A stretch of 64,000 bases of DNA. Source: Paraconiothyrium sp. Pb-2020. Lineage: Eukaryota > Ascomycota > Dothideomycetes > Pleosporales > Didymosphaeriaceae. Numbering within the stretch: the stretch's first letter is position 1; every line of letters starts with the position of its first letter. The stretch lies in assembly GCA_022419385.1 (NCBI GenBank), contig JAJUBI010000006.1:4216001-4280000 (forward strand). Reading direction: 5' to 3'. Positions 9,670 to 20,237 of this stretch are shown piece by piece. The notes under the pieces are model-generated. The model made no database searches. It was not told the DNA's origin and saw only the letters and a program-made list of their open reading frames with translations. A program made the position numbers and the translations under genes.

Positions 9670-11037
9670 CTACAGCTTGGATCCCTTCTTTGACGTCATG
9701 CCTTCTAACTCTTGCACAAACCGCTCGGATAGGATACTTCGTTCTACACCATTCTTCCCTTGCCACTCTGCTTCGGTCCTCCTTTCTCCATCCCAGAATC
9801 TTCCCATCTCCTTACCAACCCAACTGGCCACATGCAGCGCACTTTCCTCCACCTTCTCCATTGGTATTAAATGCCCGGCGTCCTGAACCATCACGTTCGC
9901 CACCCTGCCTTCCTTTGCGCCGCCACTGCCATTGGGTCCGGAGCCAGTTAATTCCATTTTCTCATCTATTTGCGTTTTATCCATTGTCAGGAAGCTGAGG
10001 CTACCGAAAACGTAAAGGACTGAGGGACGCAGGAAAGGTAGTTGCCGGAAGACAAGCATGGACTCTCCACGGTAGAAAGGCGTTTGGAGCGTCGGAAGCA
10101 TAATAAGATCGGGATGTGTGCGGCGGTTTATGGCGGTAGGGTTCGCTTCTGAAAACTCAGCTGACGAAGGCTCGGAGTCGACGCCGGGGCGAGCCGCGAA
10201 GTTAGGGCGGAGAAAAGTCATGACTTCCTGGTGTTTGGTTGTTCTGAGTGTCACTTCCCTAGGCTGTGGTGGTGTCGGCGTCAGGCTTGGGTCGCTGGAT
10301 ACGGCCGCAGGAAGGGGGCCGGGTGTGGCATTAGACGTAGGGTATAGCGAGGTGGGCATTTCACGGAGACCATGTTGAATCCAGCGTTCGAAGACGCGTT
10401 TGTCCCATGACTGGTAGAATTTGCTGCGTAGCATGCTTTTAGCTGCATCTTCGCGGGAAGGCCATCGATCTCTCCGTTTCGCTGAAGCATGCGCAGGGCC
10501 CACGTTTCCGGACAAGGAGAGCGCGCGCTGAATGACTGGATCGAACAGGACCAGGGTCTCGAAAAGTCGTGGGTGAATGAGGGCAAGATTCGTGAGCTGA
10601 CAGCCGCCCATACTGTGACCGATGCCTATGAGGGGACGGGGCATCTTGTCGCGGAAGGTGTTGACCATGTGAAGAAGGTCGCGACTGTGATCGAGCCATG
10701 CCGGATCGTTCCCCAGCTTGTCTTCATTGAGAACACTGCTTTGCCCTTGGTGAACGACGTCCGCTATCCAAATGCCGCGGATCTTGAAGGAGTGCTGTAT
10801 AGAGATCTTGAACAATTCGTCCCAAAGGGGTTCGTAAAGTTCTTTGGGAAATGCATTCGCATGCGCCGAAATAATGGTAATGTCACCAGGCTGAGGGTTG
10901 GGATTATTCAACGGCGTGTACTGCTTGATCGCCAACTGCAAAACTTCGTTTTGGTGTGTGGATGTAGTTCGAGGGAAACCACGGATATGTGAAGCATCGA
11001 GAGTGTGCTCGTCGATACGGAAGAATTCTGAAGACAT
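9670..11037 (-). CDS. Alpha/beta hydrolase with C-terminal peroxisomal signal SKL (Lpx1/AKT2-like)
   Basis: Single-exon alpha/beta hydrolase of 455 residues ending in KKGSKL, a canonical PTS1 peroxisomal import signal. The nucleophile elbow GIGHSMGGCQ places Ser at about 142. A catalytic His is seen in QDAGHLIPMEK near residue 405, followed by a helix typical of the fold. The early segment ITIISAHANAFPKELYEPLW matches fungal peroxisomal lipase-like hydrolases, a group that includes yeast Lpx1 and the esterase-lipase proteins encoded in Alternaria AKT toxin clusters. No cluster partners are present here, so a housekeeping role in peroxisomal lipid or acyl-ester hydrolysis is more likely. A low-complexity insert of about 60 residues rich in Pro, Ser and Thr (residues about 240-300) separates the cap from the C-terminal part. 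The ATG at 11037 is the first in frame and gives a full-length fold. Confidence 0.88.
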   Translation of the reverse strand: MSSEFFRIDEHTLDASHIRGFPRTTSTHQNEVLQLAIKQYTPLNNPNPQPGDITIISAHANAFPKELYEPLWDELFKISIQHSFKIRGIWIADVVHQGQSSVLNEDKLGNDPAWLDHSRDLLHMVNTFRDKMPRPLIGIGHSMGGCQLTNLALIHPRLFETLVLFDPVIQRALSLSGNVGPAHASAKRRDRWPSREDAAKSMLRSKFYQSWDKRVFERWIQHGLREMPTSLYPTSNATPGPLPAAVSSDPSLTPTPPQPREVTLRTTKHQEVMTFLRPNFAARPGVDSEPSSAEFSEANPTAINRRTHPDLIMLPTLQTPFYRGESMLVFRQLPFLRPSVLYVFGSLSFLTMDKTQIDEKMELTGSGPNGSGGAKEGRVANVMVQDAGHLIPMEKVEESALHVASWVGKEMGRFWDGERRTEAEWQGKNGVERSILSERFVQELEGMTSKKGSKL

Positions 11038-11611
11038 GCTGAGGGTCTATGTGGGCCGCTGCCGGAGGGACGGCAGGGTTGGCCAAGGAAGTGATCAACT
11101 GGGTACTATTACTAGCTTGCTGTACACAGAATGTAATACAATGTTATGATAGAAATGAAGGCTTGGAACAGGGCGCGAAGGTAGACTATATGAGGCTCAT
11201 CGAAGACCAAGTAACTGCCGTACTGTTATGCGACGGGCCGAGGTAAATCCCCACATCCTGGGCGTCCTCAACGGCCAATACCTTACCCATTCACGAGGTA
11301 TCGAAGGCCTTTGACAATTGCCATGAACCGTGCTAGCTGTGTGCTCCAGTGCGCTTCATGTCTTTCCAGTTTACTGAACTCAGAGCGAAGCGTGAAAAAC
11401 AGATCCTCCTATATGGAAGATGGGATGAGAGCGCTTTTGGTGGGGTCCGTCACGTGAATGGGCAAGCGCCCGCGGGAGTGACGCGCGATGGCAAGCGCGA
11501 CTTGATCCAAGCTTAGGACGCGCCTGCGCATTGTTCTTCGAATATCAACAGCACCAGCTGCACCACCACCCCGACCACTCTGCCTGCGTGACCGTGGTTG
11601 AAGCTGGCGAA
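11038..11611. other. Intergenic, divergent promoters
   Basis: Separates the minus-strand peroxisomal hydrolase from the plus-strand BRCT gene. No recognisable element apart from short leaders. An in-frame ATG at 11531 upstream of the BRCT gene would add 27 residues without clear similarity. Confidence 0.45.
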
Positions 11612-14232
11612 ATGGCGGACACGACCATGATGGACGCCTCGCAGCCACTCTTTGAAGGCTGCACATTTACAATTATTCCCACGACGCTCACTCAAGACCG
11701 CGTTATCGAGGTACGTTAGACGCGTTTTTGAGATGCGAACTAATAAGCTGATTTTGTTCGCAGATTTCTCAGGAGATCGAAGAATACGGCGGTATTGTGA
11801 AGTCGTTCGACATCGACGTTGGGCGCATAACAGGCCTTGAAGAGCTCGACTACATTGTCTCGGCAACGACCGATTTTCCCGACTATTATCGCGCGCTCGA
11901 TCTAATGATACATGTTGTTAAGCCTGCATGGGTGGAGGACTCACTGAGGATCAACAAGATCAAAAATCCCAGGACCTACAGCCCTGATCCTGTGTTTTTT
12001 TTGTCCGACGTGGTGGTATGCTGCGGCGATGGCATACCCGAGGGCGACAAGGAAGCAATATTTGGCGGAGTGCTGGCAATGGGGGGCCAATACGGAACTC
12101 AGCTGTCAAAGCTGACGACACATCTCATCGCGCTCAGTATGGAAGACCCGCGATGCGAAATAGCTGTGAAGAAGAGGCTAAACATCAAGATCGTTCTACC
12201 TCATTGGTTCAATGACTGCCTAAAAGTTGGCTGGCGTGTCAACGAGCGACCGTACCTGCTACCCGACCCAGAAATCATGAACGTAGAAGCTGGCGCTATG
12301 CCACCGACCACCGCGAGCGCAGATATCAAAGATGCGACAAATCCCGAACCCGTTGGGCCTCCAGCGTCAGCTCCCGCACATCTAGCGCAACCGAGGGCAA
12401 TCAAGGCTTTTGATGGCAAGAAAGTTATGCTCGGCGAAGATTTGGATTTGAACAAGGATCTGAAGGAGGTCCTCGCAGGCATGATCAGGGCAGGCGGTGG
12501 CTCTATGACCAACAACGTCGGCCAAGCGGACATCTACGTTTGCAACTACCGAAAAGGTGATGACTACGTCAAAGCTTCGCAAGCAGACAAAGACGTAGGC
12601 AATTTGAGCTGGCTGTATTTCATGATCACCCACGATAAGTGGACCAACCCGATGCGTCGAATGATGCATTATCCGCGACCACCACCGCCCGGGATTGGTA
12701 ACTTCAAGAACTACAAGATCAGCATCTCGAGCTATACTGGAGAGGCGCGTGTCTATCTCGAGAATCTGATCAAAGCGCTCGGCGCAGAGTTTACTAGGAC
12801 GTTCAAGCAAGATAATACGCACCTCATAACGGCGCACAGGAACAGCGAAAAATGCGAGGCGGCAGAAGAATGGGGCGTCAACATCGTCAACCACCTTTGG
12901 CTGGAAGACAGTTATGCGGGATGCAAAGAGAAGAGCCTCACAAACGAACGATACACGTATTTCCCACCACGCATGAACATGGGAGACATCCTGGGCGCCA
13001 CTGAAATAAATCGAGAAGCAGTGAAGAAAATGTATTTTTCGAAGGGTAGAAAGAAGGACCCGGAAGCCATGTCATACGTGACTGCCGGCGTAGGTCGATC
13101 GCATACTGATGGCGAGGCGCAGACTCCTCTCGGTGGTAAAGCGGCTAGGCGAACGAAGACCGCCGGTGATGTGGCAACGCCTGCCCGAGGTCGTTTCGAT
13201 GGCAAGGAGAACGAGACTCCAGGTACCACGGGTAGTCGTGGCGCCAAAGACCGTGCCTTATCGAGTTTGCACGACGTTATGGAGGACGCCAATCAGTATC
13301 AGAAGGAGGCAAAGCGGAAAGGAGGGGTAATCCATGGCGGCCGGCGACGGAAGGAAGATGAAATCGTAGACAAGGAAAAGAGGAAAGGAGGTCGAGAGTC
13401 TACAGCAAGCAAGCGGTCTATCGACGATGTGGAAGCCGACGACGCCAGTACGGAAGAAGAAACCGAGGAAACAGCACAGAAGAGCAAAAAGGCTCGCAAA
13501 GCACCACCTATCAAATATCGCATGCTCGTCTCTGGTGACAAGCGATGGCAAGGTGAAGGCGACAAGGAATCGAAGGACAAGGGGCGCCTGCGTGAAATCG
13601 GCCTGTTCATTCTAGACGAACCAAAGAAAGTGGACTTGCTCTGTGCGCCAAAGGTCGTGCGCACCCTCAAGTTCGTTGCAGCTCTTGCAGACGGCCCTCA
13701 GCTTGTCGGTAGCGAGTATCTCGACTACGCTATCAAACACAAGCAGCTGCCTGATGCAAAGAAGTACCCCCTCGACTATAGTGAGTTCAGGAAGCAGCAC
13801 GGTATTGACCTTTCCGACGCCATCACTCGCGCGAAACAGAACAAGCATCGGCTTCTCAAGGACTTTACGATCTTCTGTACGGAAAAGGCCAAGTTTGATG
13901 TGTACAAGGAGATCGTAGCAGTCAACGGAGGGAAGTGCCTCAAGTGGGACAATCGCACGACAGCTGTTACAGCGTCCAAGCGCAAGATCGAATCGCAGCC
14001 CAAGGAAGTCTCGCAGAATTTGGAAGAAGACGAAGGCGATGTGCTGTACCTTATCTCGGAACTTCAAAAGACGGAAGTCAAGTTATGGACCAAATTCCGA
14101 GAACTAGCAAAGAAACATGATATGGTTCCTAGGATCGTGTCGACTGAATGGTTGCTCAACGTTGCTATGGCGCAGAAGATTCACTGGAAGCCTGAGTGGG
14201 AGCTCAAAGAGGAGGACGTCTCTAAGAAATAG
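11612..14232 (+). CDS. Multi-BRCT DNA-damage scaffold, Rtt107/Brc1 type
   Basis: Nuclear scaffold that in yeasts binds gamma-H2A and links Slx4 and Smc5/6 to stalled forks. Exons 11612-11710 and 11764-14232 (53-nt intron) give 855 residues. N-terminal tandem BRCTs run to about residue 190: PLFEGCTFTIIP, then VVVCCGDGIPEGDKEAIFGG with HWFNDCLKVGW. A central pair follows at about 240-410: KKVMLGEDLDLNKDLKEVL, SWLYFMITHDKWTNP, RMMHYPRPPPPG, then HLITAHRNSEKCEAAEEWGV. The Met-His-Tyr-Pro segment between the central BRCTs is characteristic of Brc1. Residues about 430-590 are Lys/Glu-rich and disordered, probably with nuclear localisation signals. The C-terminal pair (about 600-855) ends with STEWLLNVAMAQKIHWKPEW. 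The start is the ATG just before the first BRCT strand; an in-frame ATG 81 nt upstream is possible but less likely. Confidence 0.9.
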
Positions 14233-14654
14233 GATTCCGGGGACCCCTGCTCTGGGGAGGCGCTGCAGGCGGTGATAGGTACGGAATAACCTCGCTTGGA
14301 CTTGTCTTATGACATGATGAACAGACCGAGCGTCAGGCGTTGATACACGGGCGTACAGGCGACTCGAATCCTGAGCGACATACTTCACGCTCTCGGTTTG
14401 GGCTACTTTCGAAGCATCTACCTAGGACAATTCGAAACAAGTATCCATATGAAGGGGTATTTTACGCAAGTCGGCTTTGGCTTGCTATCTTTGTTGGAAT
14501 GGAGGTCTTGCTGTACAGCATTAGCGACTGTGGTCATTGTTGAATGCAGCTTGATACCTTTGATTCATCCAAAGAAGTCTCCGTCATTCGGCTCTATCCA
14601 CACATGATCTTTCCCTTGCCAGCATGTAGAACTGTGTATACTCTCTCCTTGATC
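14233..14654. other. Convergent intergenic region
   Basis: 3' ends of the BRCT gene (plus) and VPS25 (minus) face each other here. No gene, repeat or RNA feature seen. Confidence 0.5.
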
Positions 14655-15311
14655 TCAAAAAAACTTCACACCCTCGCTCCCCTCCGCCCCAAAAATCTGC
14701 GCCTTGCCCCTCTTCACGCACACCTGTAAACTCCTCGCCAACAAGTCCCCATCAATCCCATGAAACTCCTCTCTCTTCGTCGCATCGCTCTCACCAATCT
14801 CATACAGCGTCACCACCGTCCCCTTCTGCCCCGTCCTCTCCACCCACTCCTCCAGCGCCGCAGCCCACTCCTCCGGCCTCTTCCAATACACCCACGCTCT
14901 ACCCGCCTCCTCGCCCTTCGCCACTTTCCCGCTCCCACTCGCCGTGATCCACTCCGCGCGGTTCCCGCCCTCGGCCGACGCCATCCAGTTTATGACTGTG
15001 CGCGCATCTTTTATGCTGAGTTTGCGCGCGATGGAGGTATTTGAGAATAAGGGCGTGGAGAGCGCGTCGACGAGGGTGAGGCTGAAGAGGCGGTGGAAGC
15101 GGCAGTAGGATTGGATGAGGGTGGACCAGGAGAGGAGTTGGGAGGAGAGGGTTGTGGGGTTCGGTTGGAGTGTGAAGAAGGGGGGGAAGGCGTAGATGGG
15201 GGGGAAGGTGAAGGTGTTTTCGTCGGTCTTCGTGGTGGTGGTGGAGGATGTGGACGCGACGGCGGTGGTTGCGGTGGAGAGCGGGGTTTGTGAGGGGGCG
15301 ATGGAGGTCAT
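14655..15311 (-). CDS. VPS25: ESCRT-II subunit VPS25
   Basis: Small ESCRT-II subunit with two winged-helix domains; two copies bind VPS22/VPS36, and the complex recruits VPS20 during multivesicular-body sorting. From the ATG at 15311 it has 218 residues. The signature IYAFPPFFTLQPN (the PPFF motif that contacts VPS22/VPS36) follows a Thr/Ser-rich leader of about 33 residues. Then come LSSQLLSWSTLIQSYCRFHR, the first winged helix, and a second domain ending GDLLARSLQVCVKRGKAQIF. An upstream in-frame ATG at 15404 would add 31 residues of weak character; the inner ATG was preferred because family members begin close to the aromatic motif. The segment between the two winged helices carries an insertion (SAEGGNRAEWITASGSGK) longer than in yeast. 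Tail-to-tail with the BRCT gene. Confidence 0.9.
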   Translation of the reverse strand: MTSIAPSQTPLSTATTAVASTSSTTTTKTDENTFTFPPIYAFPPFFTLQPNPTTLSSQLLSWSTLIQSYCRFHRLFSLTLVDALSTPLFSNTSIARKLSIKDARTVINWMASAEGGNRAEWITASGSGKVAKGEEAGRAWVYWKRPEEWAAALEEWVERTGQKGTVVTLYEIGESDATKREEFHGIDGDLLARSLQVCVKRGKAQIFGAEGSEGVKFF

Positions 15312-15577
15312 TGCGGTGACGGAGGAGAGTCTGCTGCTATGAGGTGTGGTCGGAGATTGAAGGACGCGAGGTTTTGAAGGTCGGGACAAGAAGCACATGT
15401 CCACGCGATTTGGGTGGGCATGGTGGGGCAGCTGGAGCTTAGCTTAGGGTTTGGGCGAGCTTTGGCGGGGTGCTTCAGCCCTACGCATCTAGATAGAGAC
15501 TGCAGAATTCACGCTTGAACCGTTGGCATCGTCACTGTATTTACTATACATTTTCTACTTTGGTCCTTGATCATGTT

Positions 15578-17229
15578 TTACCTCAGTCTAACAAGCATCG
15601 ACTCAACATCTTCCAGATAACCCCTCATGACCTCCGCACATCTCGCTGCTGTGGCCCCATCAATGACTCTATGATCTGCACTCCAACTGAATGTGCACTC
15701 CTCCTTCTTGATCAATTCTCCATCCTTTCCGAAAGCGGGCACTGTCTTTGCCCTTCCTATGCCCACGATTGCAACCTGTGGAGTTGAAATGACAGGTGCT
15801 ACAACCCCGCCACCAATGCTGCCAATGTTGCTGATGGTGATTGTCGCGTTCTTCATATCATTAGTGGAGAGCTTGCCGTCGCGTGCAAGTACGCTCAAGC
15901 GAGCTATTTCCGCGGCGATTTCTTCGATTGAGAGGGACTGTACGTTGCGGATGACGGGAACCAGAAGGCCGGTCGGGGAATCTACGGCGATGCCGATGTT
16001 GTGCGCGCCCTTGTAAATTAACTGCGGTTTATCAGGATTCGTTTGGGTGTCCAAGTGCGCGTTCAATAGTGGATATTGTTGCAATGCGAGTGAGAGAGCT
16101 TTTACGATGAATGGGAATGTAGTGAGACGTTGCGACTTCTCTCTAGAAGCGTTGTACTTCTTGCGAATGGCGTTGAGGGCCGTGAAATCTACACCGTCGG
16201 TGTACAGGAAATGCGGTATTGAAAGCGACTGTGCCATCTTCTTGAACATAACAGTTTGTATTGGCGTGAATGGTTGGGTTCGGTCCTCTAATTGTTGTGC
16301 GGCCGCAGCTGATGGTACCGAAGTGGGTGCTCTGGCCTTCGCGGACTGGGTGTGTCTTTGCACGTCTTCCTTGAGAACGCGACCATCTTTACCCGTCCCT
16401 TCTATGTCCTCAATATTTAAGTTTGCTGCCTTGACCATATGACGCACCGCCGGTGTAGCGAGAGAGGCGTGCTTACCCGGCGGTCTTCGAGGCTTCGACT
16501 CTTCTTGCGCGGGTTCAGCTGGTAGAGGCGGGGCTGATTGTACTGGCACATCTCCCGTAGCAGCAGCAGTGTCGTTCCTGTCCACCTCTATCTCTTGTTG
16601 TCTCGGTTCTGATTTCTTCGAAGTATCCTCTGTGGGTTTATCTGCTGCGCCGTCCAGGACCGCTGCGTCGGCTTCGGAGATCTCGCTTTGGATATCAATA
16701 TCTACCAAAGGCTTCTCTAGTCAGTTTCGCAGCCAGTGATATGCAGACGAAGTGTACGTGCCTTTCCGACCTTGGCCATGTCATCTGGCTCGTAGTAGAG
16801 CTTCTTGATCACACCATCGAACCGCGAAGTGATCTACTCCTCGTTAGATATCTTGGTGAGATCAGTGGGAGATCCACTTTACCTCCACAGACGCTTTGTC
16901 CGACTGTACTTCACAGATAGGATCAAATTGTTCGACGCGAGCCCCAGGCTTGACAAACCATTGAATTACCTGACATTCGGTGATACCTACGCCCGTTAGT
17001 CCTCGCCCGAACTCTCCAACAAACAGCACTGACCCTCTCCGATGTCCGCCAGAATGTACGGTTTTACGACTTTCAGCCGATTCGTTGCAACGAATCCTCT
17101 CCTCTGATCCCACCGTCTTCTTTGTACATTCAGCGTGCATGCCTCAGTGCGGGGAGCAATTGGCGTTCTCCCCACGAGCGCAGAACGGCACAGAAAGCGG
17201 GCGGCTTCTCGCGACATGGCGGCCTTCAT
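15578..17229 (-). CDS. Dihydrolipoyl acyltransferase (E2) of branched-chain alpha-keto acid dehydrogenase
   Basis: Core E2 of the mitochondrial complex that degrades Leu, Ile and Val keto acids. Inferred exons (minus): 17229-17034, 16986-16883, 16833-16762, 16711-15578; 501 residues. Residues 1-50 are Arg-rich without acids, a mitochondrial presequence. The lipoyl domain starts at KPYILADIGEGITECQVIQW, with lipoyl Lys about 96 in EVQSDKASVE. A peripheral subunit-binding domain follows (PAVRHMVKAANLNIEDIEG, then GKDGRVLKEDV), with linkers rich in Glu, Ala and Pro on either side. The catalytic domain ends with SADHRVIDGATAARCAEVM, holding the active-site His and Asp. The third intron is odd: reading through conserved VGKPLVDIDI needs a GC-AG intron (16761-16712). 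The GT-AG alternative (16757-16717) would insert Ala-Gln. DIGEGITE and the single lipoyl domain favour branched-chain over pyruvate E2. Confidence 0.9.
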
Positions 17230-18253
17230 GGTGGATGTGAAGAAAAGTCAGAGAAGTACATCGCCTGCAAAGGACGCTGGTCATAAGCCGTCGGGAATCA
17301 CGAATGTTTGTTAGCATCGTACCGCCGAAGGTAGCCGTTGGCTCGGTATAACGGGTAATGCGTCTGGGGTAGGCGGGCTAACCGGATTCGGCAGGAAGGA
17401 ATGATGGCATGCGAAGAGCAACTCTGGAAACAATGTGCCGTGCTGGATCGATATGTGGAGACATTGGTTTCTCAAAGGTGAGGCCTTTCAGCGGGTATGA
17501 GCTCGAGTATACTTAGTAATCGTGATGGTTGAAGCATACAGCGAGTGCACTTGCGATATGGTGTTGGCTAAAGCCGAACCTGGGGAAGCGCTACTGTGAG
17601 CATCCCCACAGTCGTCGCTCAGTGACGGTCCATCGGTATAAGCGCTGTTGTAAATGCTTTCTTCAGTGTTAATCATTGTGCGCTTAGTTCCGAGGTACAT
17701 TTTATGTTGGCGTCATATTAGCTTGCTAGCCCTTAAAGCAGCTCCTTTGCAGGACTTTGTAGACAGCTTGTGCAGCAGCAGCTGGACTCTCACCTTCATC
17801 GCAAATGTACACCTTGGCTCTTAACATATAATCCTGTGTTCCGAAATGTAAGACAATGTATACACTGAGCAAGAGTTGTTGAACTATTCGCTCCCACATG
17901 CTGAGTCGATGAGAAGTTCATGTGCAGCATTTGAAGTACTTTGTCAAAAGGCTGAGCATGAGTATGTGAAGCTGCATTTAATACACTTTGTATTCGAAGA
18001 TAGTACCTGATATTGGTTGTGGATATCCTTCGCTAACGTCTCCGGAAGAGGTCCGGTCTAGCAGGCACCGCTCCACTCATCCACTGTGTCCGAATGCCGG
18101 TCGCAGGGGTATAATAATATCTCATTGCGCCATTTCTCCGCCCAACCTAATATACCGATGCCCAATTGCTCAACGATTGGAAACCCTCCGCATTTGGAAT
18201 GCGGCCAAGATAGAGAGAAAGAGAAGGGAAAGGCCGAACCAGCTCTGTGATTG
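17230..18253. other. Intergenic, no gene seen
   Basis: About 1 kb between the 3' end of the gluconokinase gene and the 5' end of the E2 gene, both minus. A 70-codon minus-strand frame (17488-17700), rich in Ser and Thr, has no domain. Holds the E2 promoter; nothing else recognised. Confidence 0.45.
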
Positions 18254-19004
18254 TCATGAGCTAATAACAAGTGCCTTGTCAACGGCAGCAGTCACGAGGC
18301 TCTCGACCTCCTCAGGCGACCCGGATACGTCGATGATATCGACATCGTGGAGTTTCCTGGTTTCGTCCTCGCCTGGTTCCTCAAGTGCCGCAAGCTGGCT
18401 CAGAACCATGGTATCTTTCATGTAGTGTCCTTCACGTCCTCCAACACGCTGCAACAACACCTCCTTGCTCGCCTTCAAGTACACGAAGCGCACATTGGCG
18501 TTGGGGTCCTCATCATACAATCGCGCCGTGCGGATGACGTCTCGGTATTTCTTTTTCAGGGCGCTGCAAGTGATGACAACCCCGTGGTCTCCTGCTCGCA
18601 ACTGATTCAGAGCTTGATCGCGAAGAGTGATGAGCCAGTCCCAACGATCGGCATCGGTCAAGGGAATGTTTTTGGACATTTTCTCAATGTTCGCGGGCGG
18701 GTGGAACTGTGCATATGTTAACAGTGCCCAGAACAAGCTTTCGTTGCCAACATACATCATCTCCCTCAATGTAGTGGAACCCGTACCGCTCGGCAAGGTA
18801 CTTGGCTACAGTGCTTTTGCCACAGCCCGCCGGTCCAGTTACAATGAGGATGTTGTGCTGTGGTCTGATGGACATATTTGACGCAGGCGTTGTATTTGAG
18901 GATGACAGAGCATTCGAGGGCGTTCCGGTGGTGGATATAGGAGGTGTGGAAGCAGGCGCATAATGGATAGGAGTCGATTGCGCAGGTTCAAAAGTCTGCA
19001 ACAT
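18254..19004 (-). CDS. Gluconokinase (P-loop, GntK family)
   Basis: Phosphorylates D-gluconate to 6-phosphogluconate for the pentose phosphate pathway; cytosolic. Exons (minus) 19004-18756 and 18706-18254, with a 49-nt GT-AG intron, give 233 residues. The Walker A motif VTGPAGCGKST is at about residues 55-65, followed by AKYLAERYGFHYIEGDD. Splicing restores GDD-FHPPANIEKMSKNIPLTD, the substrate-binding segment of this family, then DADRWDWLITL, CSALKKKYRDVIR (lid) and FVYLKASKEVLLQRVGGREG. The N-terminal 43 residues are Ser/Thr/Pro-rich and not part of the fold. A second ATG at codon 44 (MSIRPQHNILIVTG) would give a protein of normal family length and may be the real start. No gluconate transporter lies nearby. 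Confidence 0.92.
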
Positions 19005-20237
19005 GATGATACAGTGCGCCGTGTGTGCAAATATCTGCAGTGACAAGCCGCTAAGGGAAGTGGGTGGTACTGGGGAGGACAAAGAAGGCAAAGCAAACCA
19101 AGATATAGTGGGAGGGCCGCTCAATGTTGCGGAGGCAATATTGGTAGGGGTAAGGGTTGGATATGAAGGAGATCGAAAACGACAAACCAGATTGCCGGGC
19201 CTCGTGTTGGCTTTAAAAACGTCAAGATGCCGGAGGACATGACGGCAAGGGTGGGACTCACGGGCGCAAGACACAGAGAAGCCAGTCAGTGACTCGCAAC
19301 ACGAATCAGCAGGGCCGCATGGGAATCCGGAACGGTGGCCCGGATGTCCAGGAGCGCGCGAGTTGGATGAATCGGCATCTTCGTCGGCGTCTGAGAATTT
19401 GGGCACAGCGTTGACTAGTGCGGGATGGCGCGCACCGCCAGCGGTGGGCTCCCCGCACCATGAATGATCCTCGTCATCGTCAGGTACGGCGCACCAGCTG
19501 CTGCCAGCGCATCATCCCCTCGTTTGCGCGGGTGGGCGCGTGTCACGTTGCATATTGCGGGACACTGGGCTCTCCGTTCGGTGGGTTACCAGACGCCTCA
19601 CCGTCAATGCGAAGTAGTAGACGAGGACGAAAAAGGCACTGTTGGCTAATGGCGCGTGGGGGTCACGCGAGCCCAGGCAGAGGCCGACGAGCAGCCACAA
19701 GTTTCTTATGTAAGGGCACCGGCGAAAGGCTGCCATGTCTTCTAGCAGCAGGGCTAGCAGAAATAGCATCTCCACTGCAGCGTGCAGCGGAGGCACGGGG
19801 AAACGGACAATGAGGCCAGCTCGTAGATGCATGTCCTCGCGTGCACACCGCCTGCAGCCGGTAGCCTGCAATATAAGGCTGCGGGTGAGCCTATCTCCGT
19901 TCGAGGGCTGCGTGTTCAGCGTATGCAGCTGCAGATGGTCCTGTGATCTTTTTGTACTCGCATCGAGGCGCCGTGCGTACGAAGACCACTGTGTTTGCCG
20001 AGTGCAAGTAGTGAGGTCACAAAGGCTGCACCCTGTCGGTGATGCAATCGCGCTGGAGTGGGGCTCGTCTTCAGCCTCAGGACGCAATGTGTGGGCGGTG
20101 TCGCATGACTAAGCCGCCCAGAGCACCTGCCGCGTAGCTGGGGTATCAACTCCACACCATCAGCGAGCTCCGGACCACTGCGCAACCGCCGCAGCCCATC
20201 CACTCCGCGTGCCGAGCGCCCCATCCAAGCCCCCGCC
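19005..20237. other. Intergenic, divergent promoters, GC-rich
   Basis: 1.2 kb between gluconokinase (minus) and VPS26 (plus). Open frames on both strands overlap each other and show only Arg/Ser/Cys-rich, non-domain composition, as expected from GC-rich non-coding DNA. No RNA gene or repeat recognised. Confidence 0.45.
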
